DNA of 6,821 nt from Selenomonadaceae bacterium (GCA_017453765.1 JAFTEG010000131.1:1-6821), one strand, 5' to 3'. Counted from the stretch's first letter, positions 1 to 6,089 are shown. Notes: generated by a model not told the origin, from the sequence alone. Numbers and translations: made by a program.

Positions 1-968
1 CGTGCCGCCGCCTCAACTTCCACGCGCTTGTTGACTGTTTCAACCACTTTTAAATTTTCACACTTGCCGCCGAATTTTTTGTAACTGCGCGAAAATAAAT
101 TTTGCTCGACATACTTTAACTCAGCACTTTCAAACCTGCGCGGCGAAGAAAGGCGGGTGATTTTAAATTCGACGTGAACTTTTTCTGCAAAGTCGCGAAT
201 GGTTTTAAAAGTCTGAAAAGCGCGATTAAACATACCAAGTTCCTTAACGTTTTCGCGGCTGTTTAAATCCACGTCCATAGGCAGGGCGATATAAACATTT
301 TTGGCGTGACGGATAATCTCACTCACAAGCTTACGCTGTTGCGGGTCGAAGAAAATAAAGCCGTCGATAAAAATTTCGGCGTACTTGATTGATTCGGCGT
401 CTTTTAAAAGCTCCGCCGCCTTTTCGATTAAGTCGCTCTCATCATTTTGCCGATTTTCAATTTCAGCGCGGAATTTTTCTGACAGCAGGGCGATATCGTG
501 AAGTTTATTTTTCAGCTCGTCATCAAGGTTTTTATCGGCGTCAATAAGTTGCCGAAGTTTAACCGCGTCGATGGAGTAGGTGCGTAACTCTTGCAGTTCC
601 TGCGCCAAAATTTCAGTAAAGCCGCGCTGATCCGCCGCCTTGCGGTAGTAAAGTAAATCTTCGGCGTTGTGCTTTAAAATTTTTCGCAGAATGATTCGCC
701 TGCCGATATCGGAAATGCGCGGTACAGAGACGCCGCCGACTTCAGATAAAATTTGCCGTGCAAAGCGTTGAAAGCTCCACATTGCCGTATTTATCGCGCC
801 GCCGGTCATTGCGGCAAGTTCAAGTTCCGCGCGGTACGTTTGATAAGCCGGTAATAAAAAAATTATTTTCGTGCTTAACGGTGATTCGCGCAGAATTTTT
901 TTCATACGTTCAAGCAGTGCAAAGGTTTTGCCGGTACCTGCCCTGCCGATTATTACTTCAACTGACAT
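1..968 (-). CDS. addB: AddB, helicase-nuclease subunit B (N-terminal part, runs off the left edge)
   Basis: This is the open minus-strand frame beginning MSVEVIIGRAGTGKT; about 322 residues lie in the window with no stop before base 1. AddB pairs with AddA in the cytoplasmic AddAB (RexAB) enzyme that resects double-strand breaks for RecA loading, the Bacillota counterpart of RecBCD. Seen: a Walker A motif GRAGTGKT at residues 8-15 right at the N-terminus, then segments that follow the AddB pattern (LLPAYQTYRAELEL near 40, WSFQRFARQIL near 68, PRISDIGRRIILRKIL near 85, and FIDGFIFFDPQQRKL near 215). The C-terminal nuclease domain and the Fe-S cysteines would lie outside the window. The ATG at 968 has an AGGAGC ribosome site 7 nt upstream. 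It lies 95 bp downstream of mutL on the same strand with no terminator between, so the two are probably co-transcribed. addA is expected beyond the left edge. Family assignment is by recognition of motifs, not by a search. Confidence 0.9.
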   Translation of the reverse strand, partial: MSVEVIIGRAGTGKTFALLERMKKILRESPLSTKIIFLLPAYQTYRAELELAAMTGGAINTAMWSFQRFARQILSEVGGVSVPRISDIGRRIILRKILKHNAEDLLYYRKAADQRGFTEILAQELQELRTYSIDAVKLRQLIDADKNLDDELKNKLHDIALLSEKFRAEIENRQNDESDLIEKAAELLKDAESIKYAEIFIDGFIFFDPQQRKLVSEIIRHAKNVYIALPMDVDLNSRENVKELGMFNRAFQTFKTIRDFAEKVHVEFKITRLSSPRRFESAELKYVEQNLFSRSYKKFGGKCENLKVVETVNKRVEVEAAA

Positions 969-975
969 TTTAGCA

Positions 976-981
976 GCTCCT
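976..981 (-). promoter_or_regulatory. Ribosome binding site of addB
   Basis: AGGAGC on the minus strand, 7 nt before the addB ATG, supports the chosen start. It directly follows the heptamer repeat tract, whose units (GGAGTTA type) themselves contain GGAG, so this site may derive from a repeat unit. Confidence 0.7.
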
Positions 982-997
982 AAATTCTAATCCCTCT

Positions 998-1071
998 TAA
1001 CTCCTAACTTTTAACTCATCCCTCCTAACTCTTAACTCTTCACTCTTAACTCCTAACTCTTCCCTAACTCC
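998..1071. repeat. Heptamer tandem repeat between mutL and addB
   Basis: Plus-strand units of the type TAACTCY. Nine heptamers run exactly in phase from 998 to 1060 (taactcc, taacttt, taactca, tccctcc, taactct, taactct, tcactct, taactcc, taactct). After a 4-nt phase break there is another taactcc at 1065-1071. On the transcribed minus strand the unit reads roughly RGAGTTA, containing both GAG/GGAG and TTA/TAG. The tract fills nearly the whole mutL-addB spacer, and its first transcribed unit supplies the last MutL codons and the stop. It resembles the short tandemly repeated heptamers known from some bacterial intergenic regions; its function is unknown. Confidence 0.85.
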
Positions 1072-3064
1072 TATGAAACATTTTGGCAAGGTCACTGCTT
1101 GAAAATTTTATAATGGTCGGTCTGCCGTGCGGACAAGTGTAAGGGTGCGGCGTGCGGCTTAACTCATTTAAAAGCATCTCCATTTCCTCCGCCGAAAGTT
1201 TTTTACCGGCTTTAATGGCACCTCTACAAGACGCGACGGCGATAAAATTTCTGCGAATGTTGGCGGCAATTTCAGAGCGGCGTACGGCGTCTATATCAGC
1301 CTTAGAATCACTTTCCGGCAAGCTTGATATAATTTCCCTTAACATAGCCCCTGCGTCGGTTTTAGAGGCATCTGCGGGCGTTGACAGCAATCTAAATTCA
1401 TTCTCACCGCCAGGCTCCATAGAAAAGCCGAGTTCCTCAAAAAGTTCAAGGTTATTTTCAATCGTCATTGCTTCACGCGAATCAAATTTTAAATTTTCCT
1501 GTATCAAAAGAATCTGCGCGGGAATCTTGTCTTTGTAGGCGCTTAACCTGTCAAATAAAATTCGTTCATGCGCCGCGTGCTGGTCGATTAAGTACAAGTC
1601 AGAATCACTCTGCGCGACAATGTAGCATAAATCAACTTGACCGATGGGACGGAAATTTTCAATCGACTTTTCGGTAATATTAGCCGCAGGTAAACTTTCT
1701 GCCGACGATAAATTTTCAGCCGACGATAAATTTTCAGCCGGTGTTAAACTTTCATCCACGTCATTATTAGGCGTCAACTCATCTTTAAGCGAAGTGTCAT
1801 CATCTTTAGGCGAATCGTCTTTGAAAAAGTCGTCGTCATCAAAAAAGCCTTTGTCGAAGTTATCCTCCGTGTCATCAGTTTTACCGACTTTATCGCGCAG
1901 CTGTTCAATGGTCAACGCGGGATTGTCGGACTTCGGATCAATGATAAATTCAGATTTTTTACCGCCTGCAGAAGGATTGCTACCGTCATTAAAATACGCG
2001 TCAAGGTCAAGCTGTTCATAGCGCGGCTTATCAACCGGCGCGGCAATTTTGCGTAAATCGGAAATGGAGCGCTTTTCTTCAATGGCATCACGTACGGCGC
2101 TGTAAACGTTTTTGTAAAGTTCGCCGTCATCTTGAAATTTTATTTCAATCTTTTGCGGGTGCGAATTGACGTCAATGTAATTCGGCGGCACGTCAATTTT
2201 CAGTACAACGAGCGGGTAGCCGTTTTTCGTGACAAGGGACTTGTACGCCTCATCAATCGCCTTGTAAATGGTTTTATGCGTAATGACGCGCCCGTTTACA
2301 ATGAACGTCTGCCGGTTGCGGTAAGAGTTCAAAAAATTGGGTTTGCCTACGTAGCCGGTAATGTTGAAGGTCTCTGAAGAAAGTTTTACTTCAAGCAGGG
2401 AATTAGCCAGCTCCGCGCCGTAAACTGCGGCTAAGGCGTCAAGCAATTTACCGTTGCCGGGCGTGGTCAAAACATTTCTGCCGCCGTTTATCATCACGAA
2501 GGCGATATCGGGGCGGCTTAAGGCAAGCTTTACAACAAAGTCATGAATCCTTGAGCCTTCGGTAGGCGTAGCCTTTAAAAATTTCAGCCGCGCAGGTACG
2601 TTGAAAAAAATTTTTTCGACAAGGACGGTGGTACCGATTTTACAGCCGACGTCCCAAGCGCCTAAGGTGAGACCGCCTTCAACTTTAATTTTCGTGCCAA
2701 GTTCGGAATCGGCGGTACGTGTCAGCAGTGTAAATTTAGAAACTGCGGCGATACTGGGTAAAGCTTCACCGCGAAAACCCAGCGTCAACATATTTTGTAA
2801 ATCTTCGACGCTTGAAAGTTTGCTTGTGGCGTGACGGCGAATGGCAAGCGCGGCGTTACCCTTAGTCATACCAACGCCGTTATCGGTTATGCGAATCAGC
2901 TCTTTGCCGCCGTCAAGAATTTCAATTTCAATGCGTGTTGCACCGGCGTCAATGGCATTTTCTATGAGCTCCTTGACGCAGGACGCGGGACGTTCGACAA
3001 CTTCACCGGCGGCAATTTGATTTATTGTTACGGTATCAAGCAGTTTAACGTTACTCAAATTCAT
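1064..3064 (-). CDS. mutL: DNA mismatch repair protein MutL (endonuclease type)
   Basis: 666 residues, normal for endonuclease-type MutL, the factor MutS recruits to mismatches; it nicks the nascent strand, guided by the sliding clamp. Seen: an N-terminal GHKL ATPase with motif I ENAIDAGAT (35-43), motif II DNGVG (61-65), ATSKL (79-83) and GFRGEAL (96-102). A long acidic linker (about 370-465) contains runs of Asp and a fourfold hexapeptide repeat. The C-terminal dimerisation and nuclease domain has DQHAAHE (494-500), SCRGAIK (612-618) and CPHGRP (644-649). The final acidic position of DQHA-x2-E-x4-E is Asp505 instead of Glu. The ATG at 3064 sits only 1 nt from GGAGG; the in-frame TTG two codons downstream (3058) is 7 nt away and may be the true start. 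It has its own promoter at 3090-3118 and is probably in an operon with addB. The stop lies in the heptamer repeat. Confidence 0.97.
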   Translation of the reverse strand: MNLSNVKLLDTVTINQIAAGEVVERPASCVKELIENAIDAGATRIEIEILDGGKELIRITDNGVGMTKGNAALAIRRHATSKLSSVEDLQNMLTLGFRGEALPSIAAVSKFTLLTRTADSELGTKIKVEGGLTLGAWDVGCKIGTTVLVEKIFFNVPARLKFLKATPTEGSRIHDFVVKLALSRPDIAFVMINGGRNVLTTPGNGKLLDALAAVYGAELANSLLEVKLSSETFNITGYVGKPNFLNSYRNRQTFIVNGRVITHKTIYKAIDEAYKSLVTKNGYPLVVLKIDVPPNYIDVNSHPQKIEIKFQDDGELYKNVYSAVRDAIEEKRSISDLRKIAAPVDKPRYEQLDLDAYFNDGSNPSAGGKKSEFIIDPKSDNPALTIEQLRDKVGKTDDTEDNFDKGFFDDDDFFKDDSPKDDDTSLKDELTPNNDVDESLTPAENLSSAENLSSAESLPAANITEKSIENFRPIGQVDLCYIVAQSDSDLYLIDQHAAHERILFDRLSAYKDKIPAQILLIQENLKFDSREAMTIENNLELFEELGFSMEPGGENEFRLLSTPADASKTDAGAMLREIISSLPESDSKADIDAVRRSEIAANIRRNFIAVASCRGAIKAGKKLSAEEMEMLLNELSRTPHPYTCPHGRPTIIKFSSSDLAKMFHRS
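1683..1754 (-). repeat. 18-bp minisatellite in the MutL linker
   Basis: Four consecutive 18-bp units: two identical central copies (1701-1718 and 1719-1736) and diverged copies on each side (1683-1700 and 1737-1754). They encode hexapeptides ESLTPA, ENLSSA, ENLSSA, ESLPAA. Because the unit is a multiple of three, copy-number changes would lengthen or shorten the linker without a frameshift. Confidence 0.9.
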
Positions 3065-3071
3065 ACCTCCC
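3065..3071 (-). promoter_or_regulatory. Ribosome binding site of mutL (questions the ATG start)
   Basis: GGGAGGT on the minus strand abuts the ATG at 3064, leaving only 1 nt after GGAGG, which is too close for efficient initiation. The in-frame TTG at 3058-3056 is spaced 7 nt from GGAGG and would give MSNVKLLDTVTINQIAAGE, a normal MutL N-terminus. Confidence 0.6.
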
Positions 3072-3089
3072 GAAATAAATTTTGCGAAA

Positions 3090-3118
3090 ATTATATTTCA
3101 ATTTAAATTTAATGTCTA
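3090..3118 (-). promoter_or_regulatory. Sigma-A promoter of mutL-addB
   Basis: Minus strand: -35 TAGACA (3118-3113), a 17-bp spacer, and -10 TATAAT (3095-3090). Only one position deviates from consensus. The predicted transcript start near 3083 leaves a leader of about 18 nt. It lies between the upstream terminator (3138-3165) and mutL, so mutL-addB can be transcribed independently of dnaN. Confidence 0.75.
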
Positions 3119-3137
3119 CCAACTCAAAAATTGCAAT

Positions 3138-3165
3138 AAAAAAGACGCTACCAATTTGTAGCGTC
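3138..3165 (-). terminator. Intrinsic terminator downstream of dnaN
   Basis: Minus strand: GACGCTAC, 6-nt loop, GTAGCGTC (perfect 8-bp stem, 3165-3144), then six T at 3143-3138. No comparable T run follows on the plus strand. It ends the dnaN transcript just before the mutL promoter. Confidence 0.85.
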
Positions 3166-3394
3166 AAAAATTTTAATTCGGTAAAAAATAAAAAATCGGC
3201 GCGGATGTATTCGCTGCGGTTTACCAAGTCGGACTTGCCGTAACCTTGTTCGTACGTAAAAGTTAAAACTGTCGACCAACCCGGCGATCAACATACGCGC
3301 CATGTTTTCTTTGCTACTTTCTTTTGCGCCAAAAGAAAGTAGATTTAAAACGTTCAAAAAAATTTTTTCACCAAATTTAATTTACGGTTTAATA
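3166..3394. other. dnaN-mutL intergenic stretch without a convincing gene
   Basis: About 230 bp between the dnaN stop and its terminator, making a long 3' untranslated region if transcribed. It contains the 29-bp palindrome at 3314-3342. A minus-strand frame of 69 codons (3357-3148) crosses it, but its start lacks a ribosome site, it runs through the palindrome and ends inside the terminator stem, and its protein is basic and unrecognisable. I take that frame as non-coding. The block may be an inserted intergenic repeat, which cannot be decided from one copy. Confidence 0.5.
3314..3342. repeat. Perfect 13-bp inverted repeat (REP-like palindrome)
   Basis: CTACTTTCTTTTG, 3-nt CGC loop, CAAAAGAAAGTAG: a perfect 13-bp stem. 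Neither strand has a T tract after it, so it is not a standard terminator. The GCGCCAAAAGAAAGTAG core resembles extragenic palindromes I recall from many bacterial genomes. Multiple copies in the genome would confirm an interspersed element. Confidence 0.7.
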
Positions 3395-4504
3395 TCACGG
3401 ACGAACAGGCGTTACAACGTAAATGTAGTCGTCTGAATCACCTTCGCGAATGTCGACGGGATCGAAGGCGCCGTTAAGAGCCATTTTGCAATTTCCGTTT
3501 TTCAAAATTTTCAACACGTCAGCAAGGTAGCCGCAGTTGAATGACATATTTATTTCCGGTCCTTCCAACGCAATGTGAACGTGTTCGGTACCGCTGCCAA
3601 TCTCGGAAGACGCGGCGCAAATTTCCAAGCCGTTTTTTGAAAAGTCGAATGAAACTTTTTTGTCGGCAGAATCCCTTGAAATGATTGAAATTCTTTCAAT
3701 CGCTTGACGAAGTTCCTCAACCAAAATTTCTACAAAAGTCGTGCTGGAGGCGGGAATAACTCTGTTGTAGTCGGGGAAGTTGCCTTCAATTATGCGTGCC
3801 GTCAAAAAAACTTCGCCGATTTTAAACGCAACATTTTTGCCGGTGTAATCGATTTTAATAAATTTTTCTTCGTCGTCCGGCAACATTTCAGAAATAGTGC
3901 GCAGTGCGTAGGCAGGAACAACAAATCTCAATGAGTCGGTCGCGTCCACAAGGTTATCCTTCGCAACGGAAAGGCGGTGCATATTCGTAGACGCAACAGT
4001 TATCTTGTCGCCTTCCGTCTCAAAAAGACAGCCGGTGTAAAGCGGGTGACCTTCGTCATTGGAGCATGCAAAGACCGTGCGTTTTATCAAATTCCTCAAA
4101 ACAGACGCTTGAATTTTAAAATGACTTTCGGCGTCGCGTTGCAAAACTTTCGGAAAATCTTCCGCGTTCATCGTCGCAATGGAGTAGTTAGACCTGCCGG
4201 AAGAAACTTCAAGGTAATTTTCCTTTTCATTCTTCGCAATTAAAATCACATCGTCCGGCATCGCTTTTACAACTTCAATGAACTTTCTGCCGATAACCAC
4301 AACGTCGCCGCCGTCGTCTTGCGCATTCACGGTGATTTTTCCCGACATGCCAAGCGAATAATTATTTGCTTGCACTTCCAAAATATCTCCCGTGACGTTT
4401 AAGTAAATTCCCGCAAGTACCGGTGACATCGGCTTAATCGCTATCGCCTTTGATACTTGCATAAGCACTTCAAGCAATTCTTTTTTTGCACAACTAAATT
4501 TCAT
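3395..4504 (-). CDS. dnaN: DNA polymerase III sliding clamp, beta subunit
   Basis: 369 residues, the standard length for the beta clamp. The protein forms a ring dimer around DNA, tethers the replicative polymerase, and docks repair proteins including MutS and MutL. Seen: the N-terminal MKFSCAKKELLEVLMQVSKAI with MSPVLAGIYLNV, AEDFP at 114-118, TNMHRLSVA at 173-181 (the family's TDGHRLA position), RIIEGNFPDY at 237-246, and the C-terminal IYVVTPVRP at 361-369 that closes the peptide-binding pocket. The ATG at 4504 has GGAGGT 6 nt upstream. The gene appears monocistronic, with its own upstream region shared with a divergent gene and a terminator downstream. It does not sit beside dnaA or recF as in many Bacillota; its neighbour here is mutL. 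A second dnaN elsewhere cannot be excluded. Confidence 0.97.
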   Translation of the reverse strand: MKFSCAKKELLEVLMQVSKAIAIKPMSPVLAGIYLNVTGDILEVQANNYSLGMSGKITVNAQDDGGDVVVIGRKFIEVVKAMPDDVILIAKNEKENYLEVSSGRSNYSIATMNAEDFPKVLQRDAESHFKIQASVLRNLIKRTVFACSNDEGHPLYTGCLFETEGDKITVASTNMHRLSVAKDNLVDATDSLRFVVPAYALRTISEMLPDDEEKFIKIDYTGKNVAFKIGEVFLTARIIEGNFPDYNRVIPASSTTFVEILVEELRQAIERISIISRDSADKKVSFDFSKNGLEICAASSEIGSGTEHVHIALEGPEINMSFNCGYLADVLKILKNGNCKMALNGAFDPVDIREGDSDDYIYVVTPVRP

Positions 4505-4542
4505 TAAATGACCTCCAATTACATAACGTTTTAAAAATAAGT

Positions 4543-4571
4543 TTGACTGTTTATCGGCTGTAAATTATAAT
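4543..4571 (+). promoter_or_regulatory. Strong sigma-A promoter of the His-tail gene
   Basis: TTGACT (4543-4548), 17-bp spacer, TATAAT (4566-4571). The predicted start near 4578 leaves a leader of about 24 nt with GAAAGGAG at 4587-4594, which fixes translation at the ATG 4602 rather than at the upstream in-frame TTG at 4572, since that TTG lies before the transcript start. Confidence 0.85.
4564..4571 (-). promoter_or_regulatory. Palindromic -10 element, possible divergent start toward dnaN
   Basis: ATTATAAT equals its own reverse complement, so a perfect TATAAT is also presented on the minus strand (4569-4564) toward dnaN, whose start is about 60 bp away. The matching minus-strand -35 is poor (CTTTCA at a 16-bp spacing). 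No better minus-strand promoter is visible between the two genes. Confidence 0.4.
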
Positions 4572-4601
4572 TTGCGCAGATTTTTTGAAAGGAGTTTTAT
4601 C

Positions 4602-4958
4602 ATGGAAGTAAACGCCAACTTGATTTTAATGCAGTACTTTGAAAACGCCGCCGAACTTAAGCCCGGCGAATTTGTACTTCTGCGCGAAGGCAAGGTTATT
4701 GATCCGCTGATTCACGGCAAGTTCACCAAAGAGCATATCTCTACAATCCGCGTTGCCGACGATCAAGAAGTTTTTGAAGGCGATATTTTGGTTTATCCCA
4801 AAACGCGTCAATTCTGCATTATCGACGACATTCGGCACTATTTCAGCGAAGGCGAAGGCTACTACCTCATTCATTACCACACGCCAAATATGTTCCCGCC
4901 GCCTCCGCCGCATCACCACCATTGCTGTCATCATCACGAATTTGAAGAAGAAGAATAA
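4602..4958 (+). CDS. Unknown 118-residue protein with a Pro-His-Cys-acidic tail
   Basis: I do not recognise the family. The body (residues 1-95) is a soluble, mixed-charge domain without signal peptide or membrane segment (begins MEVNANLILMQYFENAAEL; contains HGKFTKEHISTIRVADDQEVFEGDILVYP). Its beta-rich look suggests a small barrel-like fold, an inference only. The C-terminus is remarkable: five Pro, four His, two Cys, three His, then EFEEEE to the end. Such a tail is a plausible site for Ni, Zn, Co or Cu binding. The start at 4602 has GAAAGGAG 7 nt upstream; an in-frame TTG at 4572 is rejected because the -10 box covers it. It is monocistronic, divergent from dnaN and convergent with cas6, with a strong promoter and terminator, so it is probably well expressed. 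Coding is supported by this full set of signals. Confidence 0.85.
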   Translation: MEVNANLILMQYFENAAELKPGEFVLLREGKVIDPLIHGKFTKEHISTIRVADDQEVFEGDILVYPKTRQFCIIDDIRHYFSEGEGYYLIHYHTPNMFPPPPPHHHHCCHHHEFEEEE

Positions 4959-4980
4959 ATTTCAAAAATATTTCGGCTTA

Positions 4981-5010
4981 AACGTCTTTGCACTGCGAAG
5001 GCGTTTTTTT
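4981..5010 (+). terminator. Intrinsic terminator of the His-tail gene
   Basis: AACGTCTTTGC (4981-4991), ACT loop, GCGAAGGCGTT (4995-5005): an 11-bp stem with two G-U pairs, followed by T through 5010. It sits 22 bp after the stop at 4958 and just before the convergent cas6 stop. The minus strand lacks an adjacent T run, so no clear terminator for cas6 is visible here. Confidence 0.85.
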
Positions 5011-5013
5011 AAT

Positions 5014-5766
5014 TTATTTTTGAAGTTTAGTTTTCATCGCGCCCATACCCAACGCCGTCTTAACTCCTACTCCCGCGTAGTTTGCATATTCAAAAAGCAG
5101 TGCCAACATATTATTTACAACGCGGTCGCCTTCAAACTTGACAGTCATATTGCCGCAAAAGCCGGTAATTTTTTGGCGTTCAAGTAAAAAAATTTGCGTC
5201 CGCAGGTTGTATTCAGTGACTCGGCAAAACGTAGACATCATATGCGAAATGTCGTCTTCAATTAAAAATCCTTCGGCAAATTTGTTCCAGCGATTTATCA
5301 GACTTTGAATCAGCAGGTACAGTTCAGGAAAAATTACGTATTGACCGTCACGTCGAAAACTTGCCGTCGTCAAAAATTCCAATTCAACGCCTTTGCAAAT
5401 CGGTGCAATTTCGCTCATAAAACGCGCCGCAATATCTGCATAAGATTCTGCGGCAATTATATCACATTTTAAAAAGTCCACGCGATAATTTTTGTGCTTT
5501 AAAAAAATCTGTCGCTGACGTGTCACGGCGTTTGAAATTTTTTCAAATACCCATTCGTTTAACGAATTGACGCGCCAAATCGGCAGATTTTTATTTTTGT
5601 CGAAATAAACATATTGGCTGTAGGGTCGCAAGCCGTCAACGTGCAACATTTTGGTAGTTTCGCTGTCCAAAATTTCCATTAACGCGCCTTGCATTATTGA
5701 ACCCATTGCACGGTGAATTTTTTCCTTTTCAGGAATACCCAACACAATTTCCATTGCGGTCGGCAT
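5014..5766 (-). CDS. cas6: Cas6 family CRISPR RNA endoribonuclease
   Basis: 250 residues, typical of Cas6, the RAMP-fold metal-independent RNase that cleaves CRISPR precursor RNA inside each repeat, usually leaving an 8-nt 5' handle. Seen: His42 in MLHVDGLRPYSQ, matching the conserved LH...P(Y/F) position where the catalytic histidine of many Cas6 proteins lies, and the C-terminal glycine-rich RAMP signature GVGVKTALGMGAM (232-244; G-x-G-x5-G-x-G), preceded by FCGNMTVKFEGD. The ATG at 5766 has GAAGG 6 nt upstream. Another ATG at 5771 is out of frame. The Shine-Dalgarno directly abuts CRISPR-like repeat A, so the cas6 leader RNA probably carries a Cas6-type hairpin. No other cas gene lies in the window, so this is an orphan as far as visible. 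It probably shares a transcript with the small membrane gene upstream. Which CRISPR subtype it belongs to cannot be told. Confidence 0.88.
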   Translation of the reverse strand: MPTAMEIVLGIPEKEKIHRAMGSIMQGALMEILDSETTKMLHVDGLRPYSQYVYFDKNKNLPIWRVNSLNEWVFEKISNAVTRQRQIFLKHKNYRVDFLKCDIIAAESYADIAARFMSEIAPICKGVELEFLTTASFRRDGQYVIFPELYLLIQSLINRWNKFAEGFLIEDDISHMMSTFCRVTEYNLRTQIFLLERQKITGFCGNMTVKFEGDRVVNNMLALLFEYANYAGVGVKTALGMGAMKTKLQK

Positions 5767-5772
5767 TTCATA

Positions 5773-5777
5773 CCTTC
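5773..5777 (-). promoter_or_regulatory. cas6 ribosome binding site abutting repeat A
   Basis: GAAGG on the minus strand, 6 nt before the cas6 ATG, begins at the base right after the 8-nt handle (TCTGAAAA, 5785-5778) of repeat A. Cleavage at the usual Cas6 site would leave a cas6 messenger starting with handle, ribosome site and start codon. Confidence 0.65.
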
Positions 5778-5888
5778 TTTTCAGACTCCTGCCGGAGATA
5801 GCTTTTTTAAACTATGGTCACGCCGTAGAACTTGGTCACCATTGGGGCTTTACGTTTCAGACTCCTTGCGGAGAAAGTTATTCTAAAC
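5778..5888 (-). CRISPR. Degenerate mini-CRISPR 2: repeat B, one spacer, repeat A (before cas6)
   Basis: Two 35-nt repeats, A (5778-5812) and B (5854-5888), flank a 41-nt interval (5813-5853). Plus-strand layout: (G/T)TTTCAGACTCC, 4-nt loop, GGAG, ten variable bases, TAAAC. In the cas6 direction this is GTTTA, variable part, CTCC-loop-GGAG stem, then TCTGAAAC (B) or TCTGAAAA (A). The stem followed by an 8-nt handle is the layout Cas6 cleaves. By eye, A matches repeat C at 30 of 35 positions and B matches C at 29. That is weaker than normal array repeats, hence 'degenerate'. The loop is TGCC in A and TTGC in B. The stop of the upstream membrane gene lies inside B. Confidence 0.6.
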
Positions 5889-6081
5889 CAAAAATTAAAC
5901 TTAAAAGCAAGATGATACTGCCGACAATAATGATTTTCTTACCTAAAAATTTTAAATACGCTTTATCATTCGGTACGCTATATCTACGCGGGAATATGTC
6001 TGAATGTCCGGTAAATACGTAAATACCAACCAAAATGACAAGCAACCCAAAGATAGCAAATAATATTGCGGCATTCTCCAT
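5878..6081 (-). CDS. Small two-helix membrane protein between the mini-CRISPRs
   Basis: 67 residues, family not recognised. Seen: an N-terminal hydrophobic helix (AAILFAIFGLLVILVGIYVF, about 4-23), a polar, basic connector (HSDIFPRRYSVPNDKAYLKFLGKK, about 26-49), and a second helix (IIIVGSIILLLSLIFGL, about 50-66). This predicts a hairpin-like inner-membrane protein. The ATG at 6081 has GAGGT at 6094-6090, 8 nt upstream, directly after repeat C. The TAA stop (5880-5878) falls inside repeat B, so the gene fills the space between the two repeats almost exactly. Size and hydrophobicity fit a membrane-acting toxin, an accessory membrane partner of a defence system, or an unrelated small protein; none can be chosen from sequence. 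It probably shares its transcript with cas6. Confidence 0.65.
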   Translation of the reverse strand: MENAAILFAIFGLLVILVGIYVFTGHSDIFPRRYSVPNDKAYLKFLGKKIIIVGSIILLLSLIFGLE

Positions 6082-6089
6082 TTGGGGTC

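Noticed and set aside
1152..2834. Several plus-strand frames opposite mutL
   Set aside because: They are antisense shadows of mutL with low-complexity Ser/Leu-rich products and no ribosome sites.
3148..3357. Minus-strand 69-codon frame between dnaN and mutL
   Set aside because: No ribosome site, runs through the palindrome, ends inside the terminator stem, and the protein is unlike any family I know.
3345..3375. A/T-rich near-palindrome after dnaN as a terminator
   Set aside because: It is only an A-run beside a T-run without a GC stem; the hairpin at 3138-3165 is far better.
4572..4601. Upstream TTG start for the His-tail protein
   Set aside because: It lies between the -10 box and the predicted transcript start, whereas the ATG at 4602 has a good ribosome site.
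5807..5842. 11-codon frame MVTKFYGVTIV in the B-A interval
   Set aside because: No ribosome site and too short to call as a gene; kept only as a hint for the duplication idea.
5813..5853. Three copies of GGTCAC (two in the second spacer, one before repeat C) as an operator
   Set aside because: The motif is short, irregularly spaced, and one copy overlaps the membrane-gene ribosome site; not enough to call a binding site.
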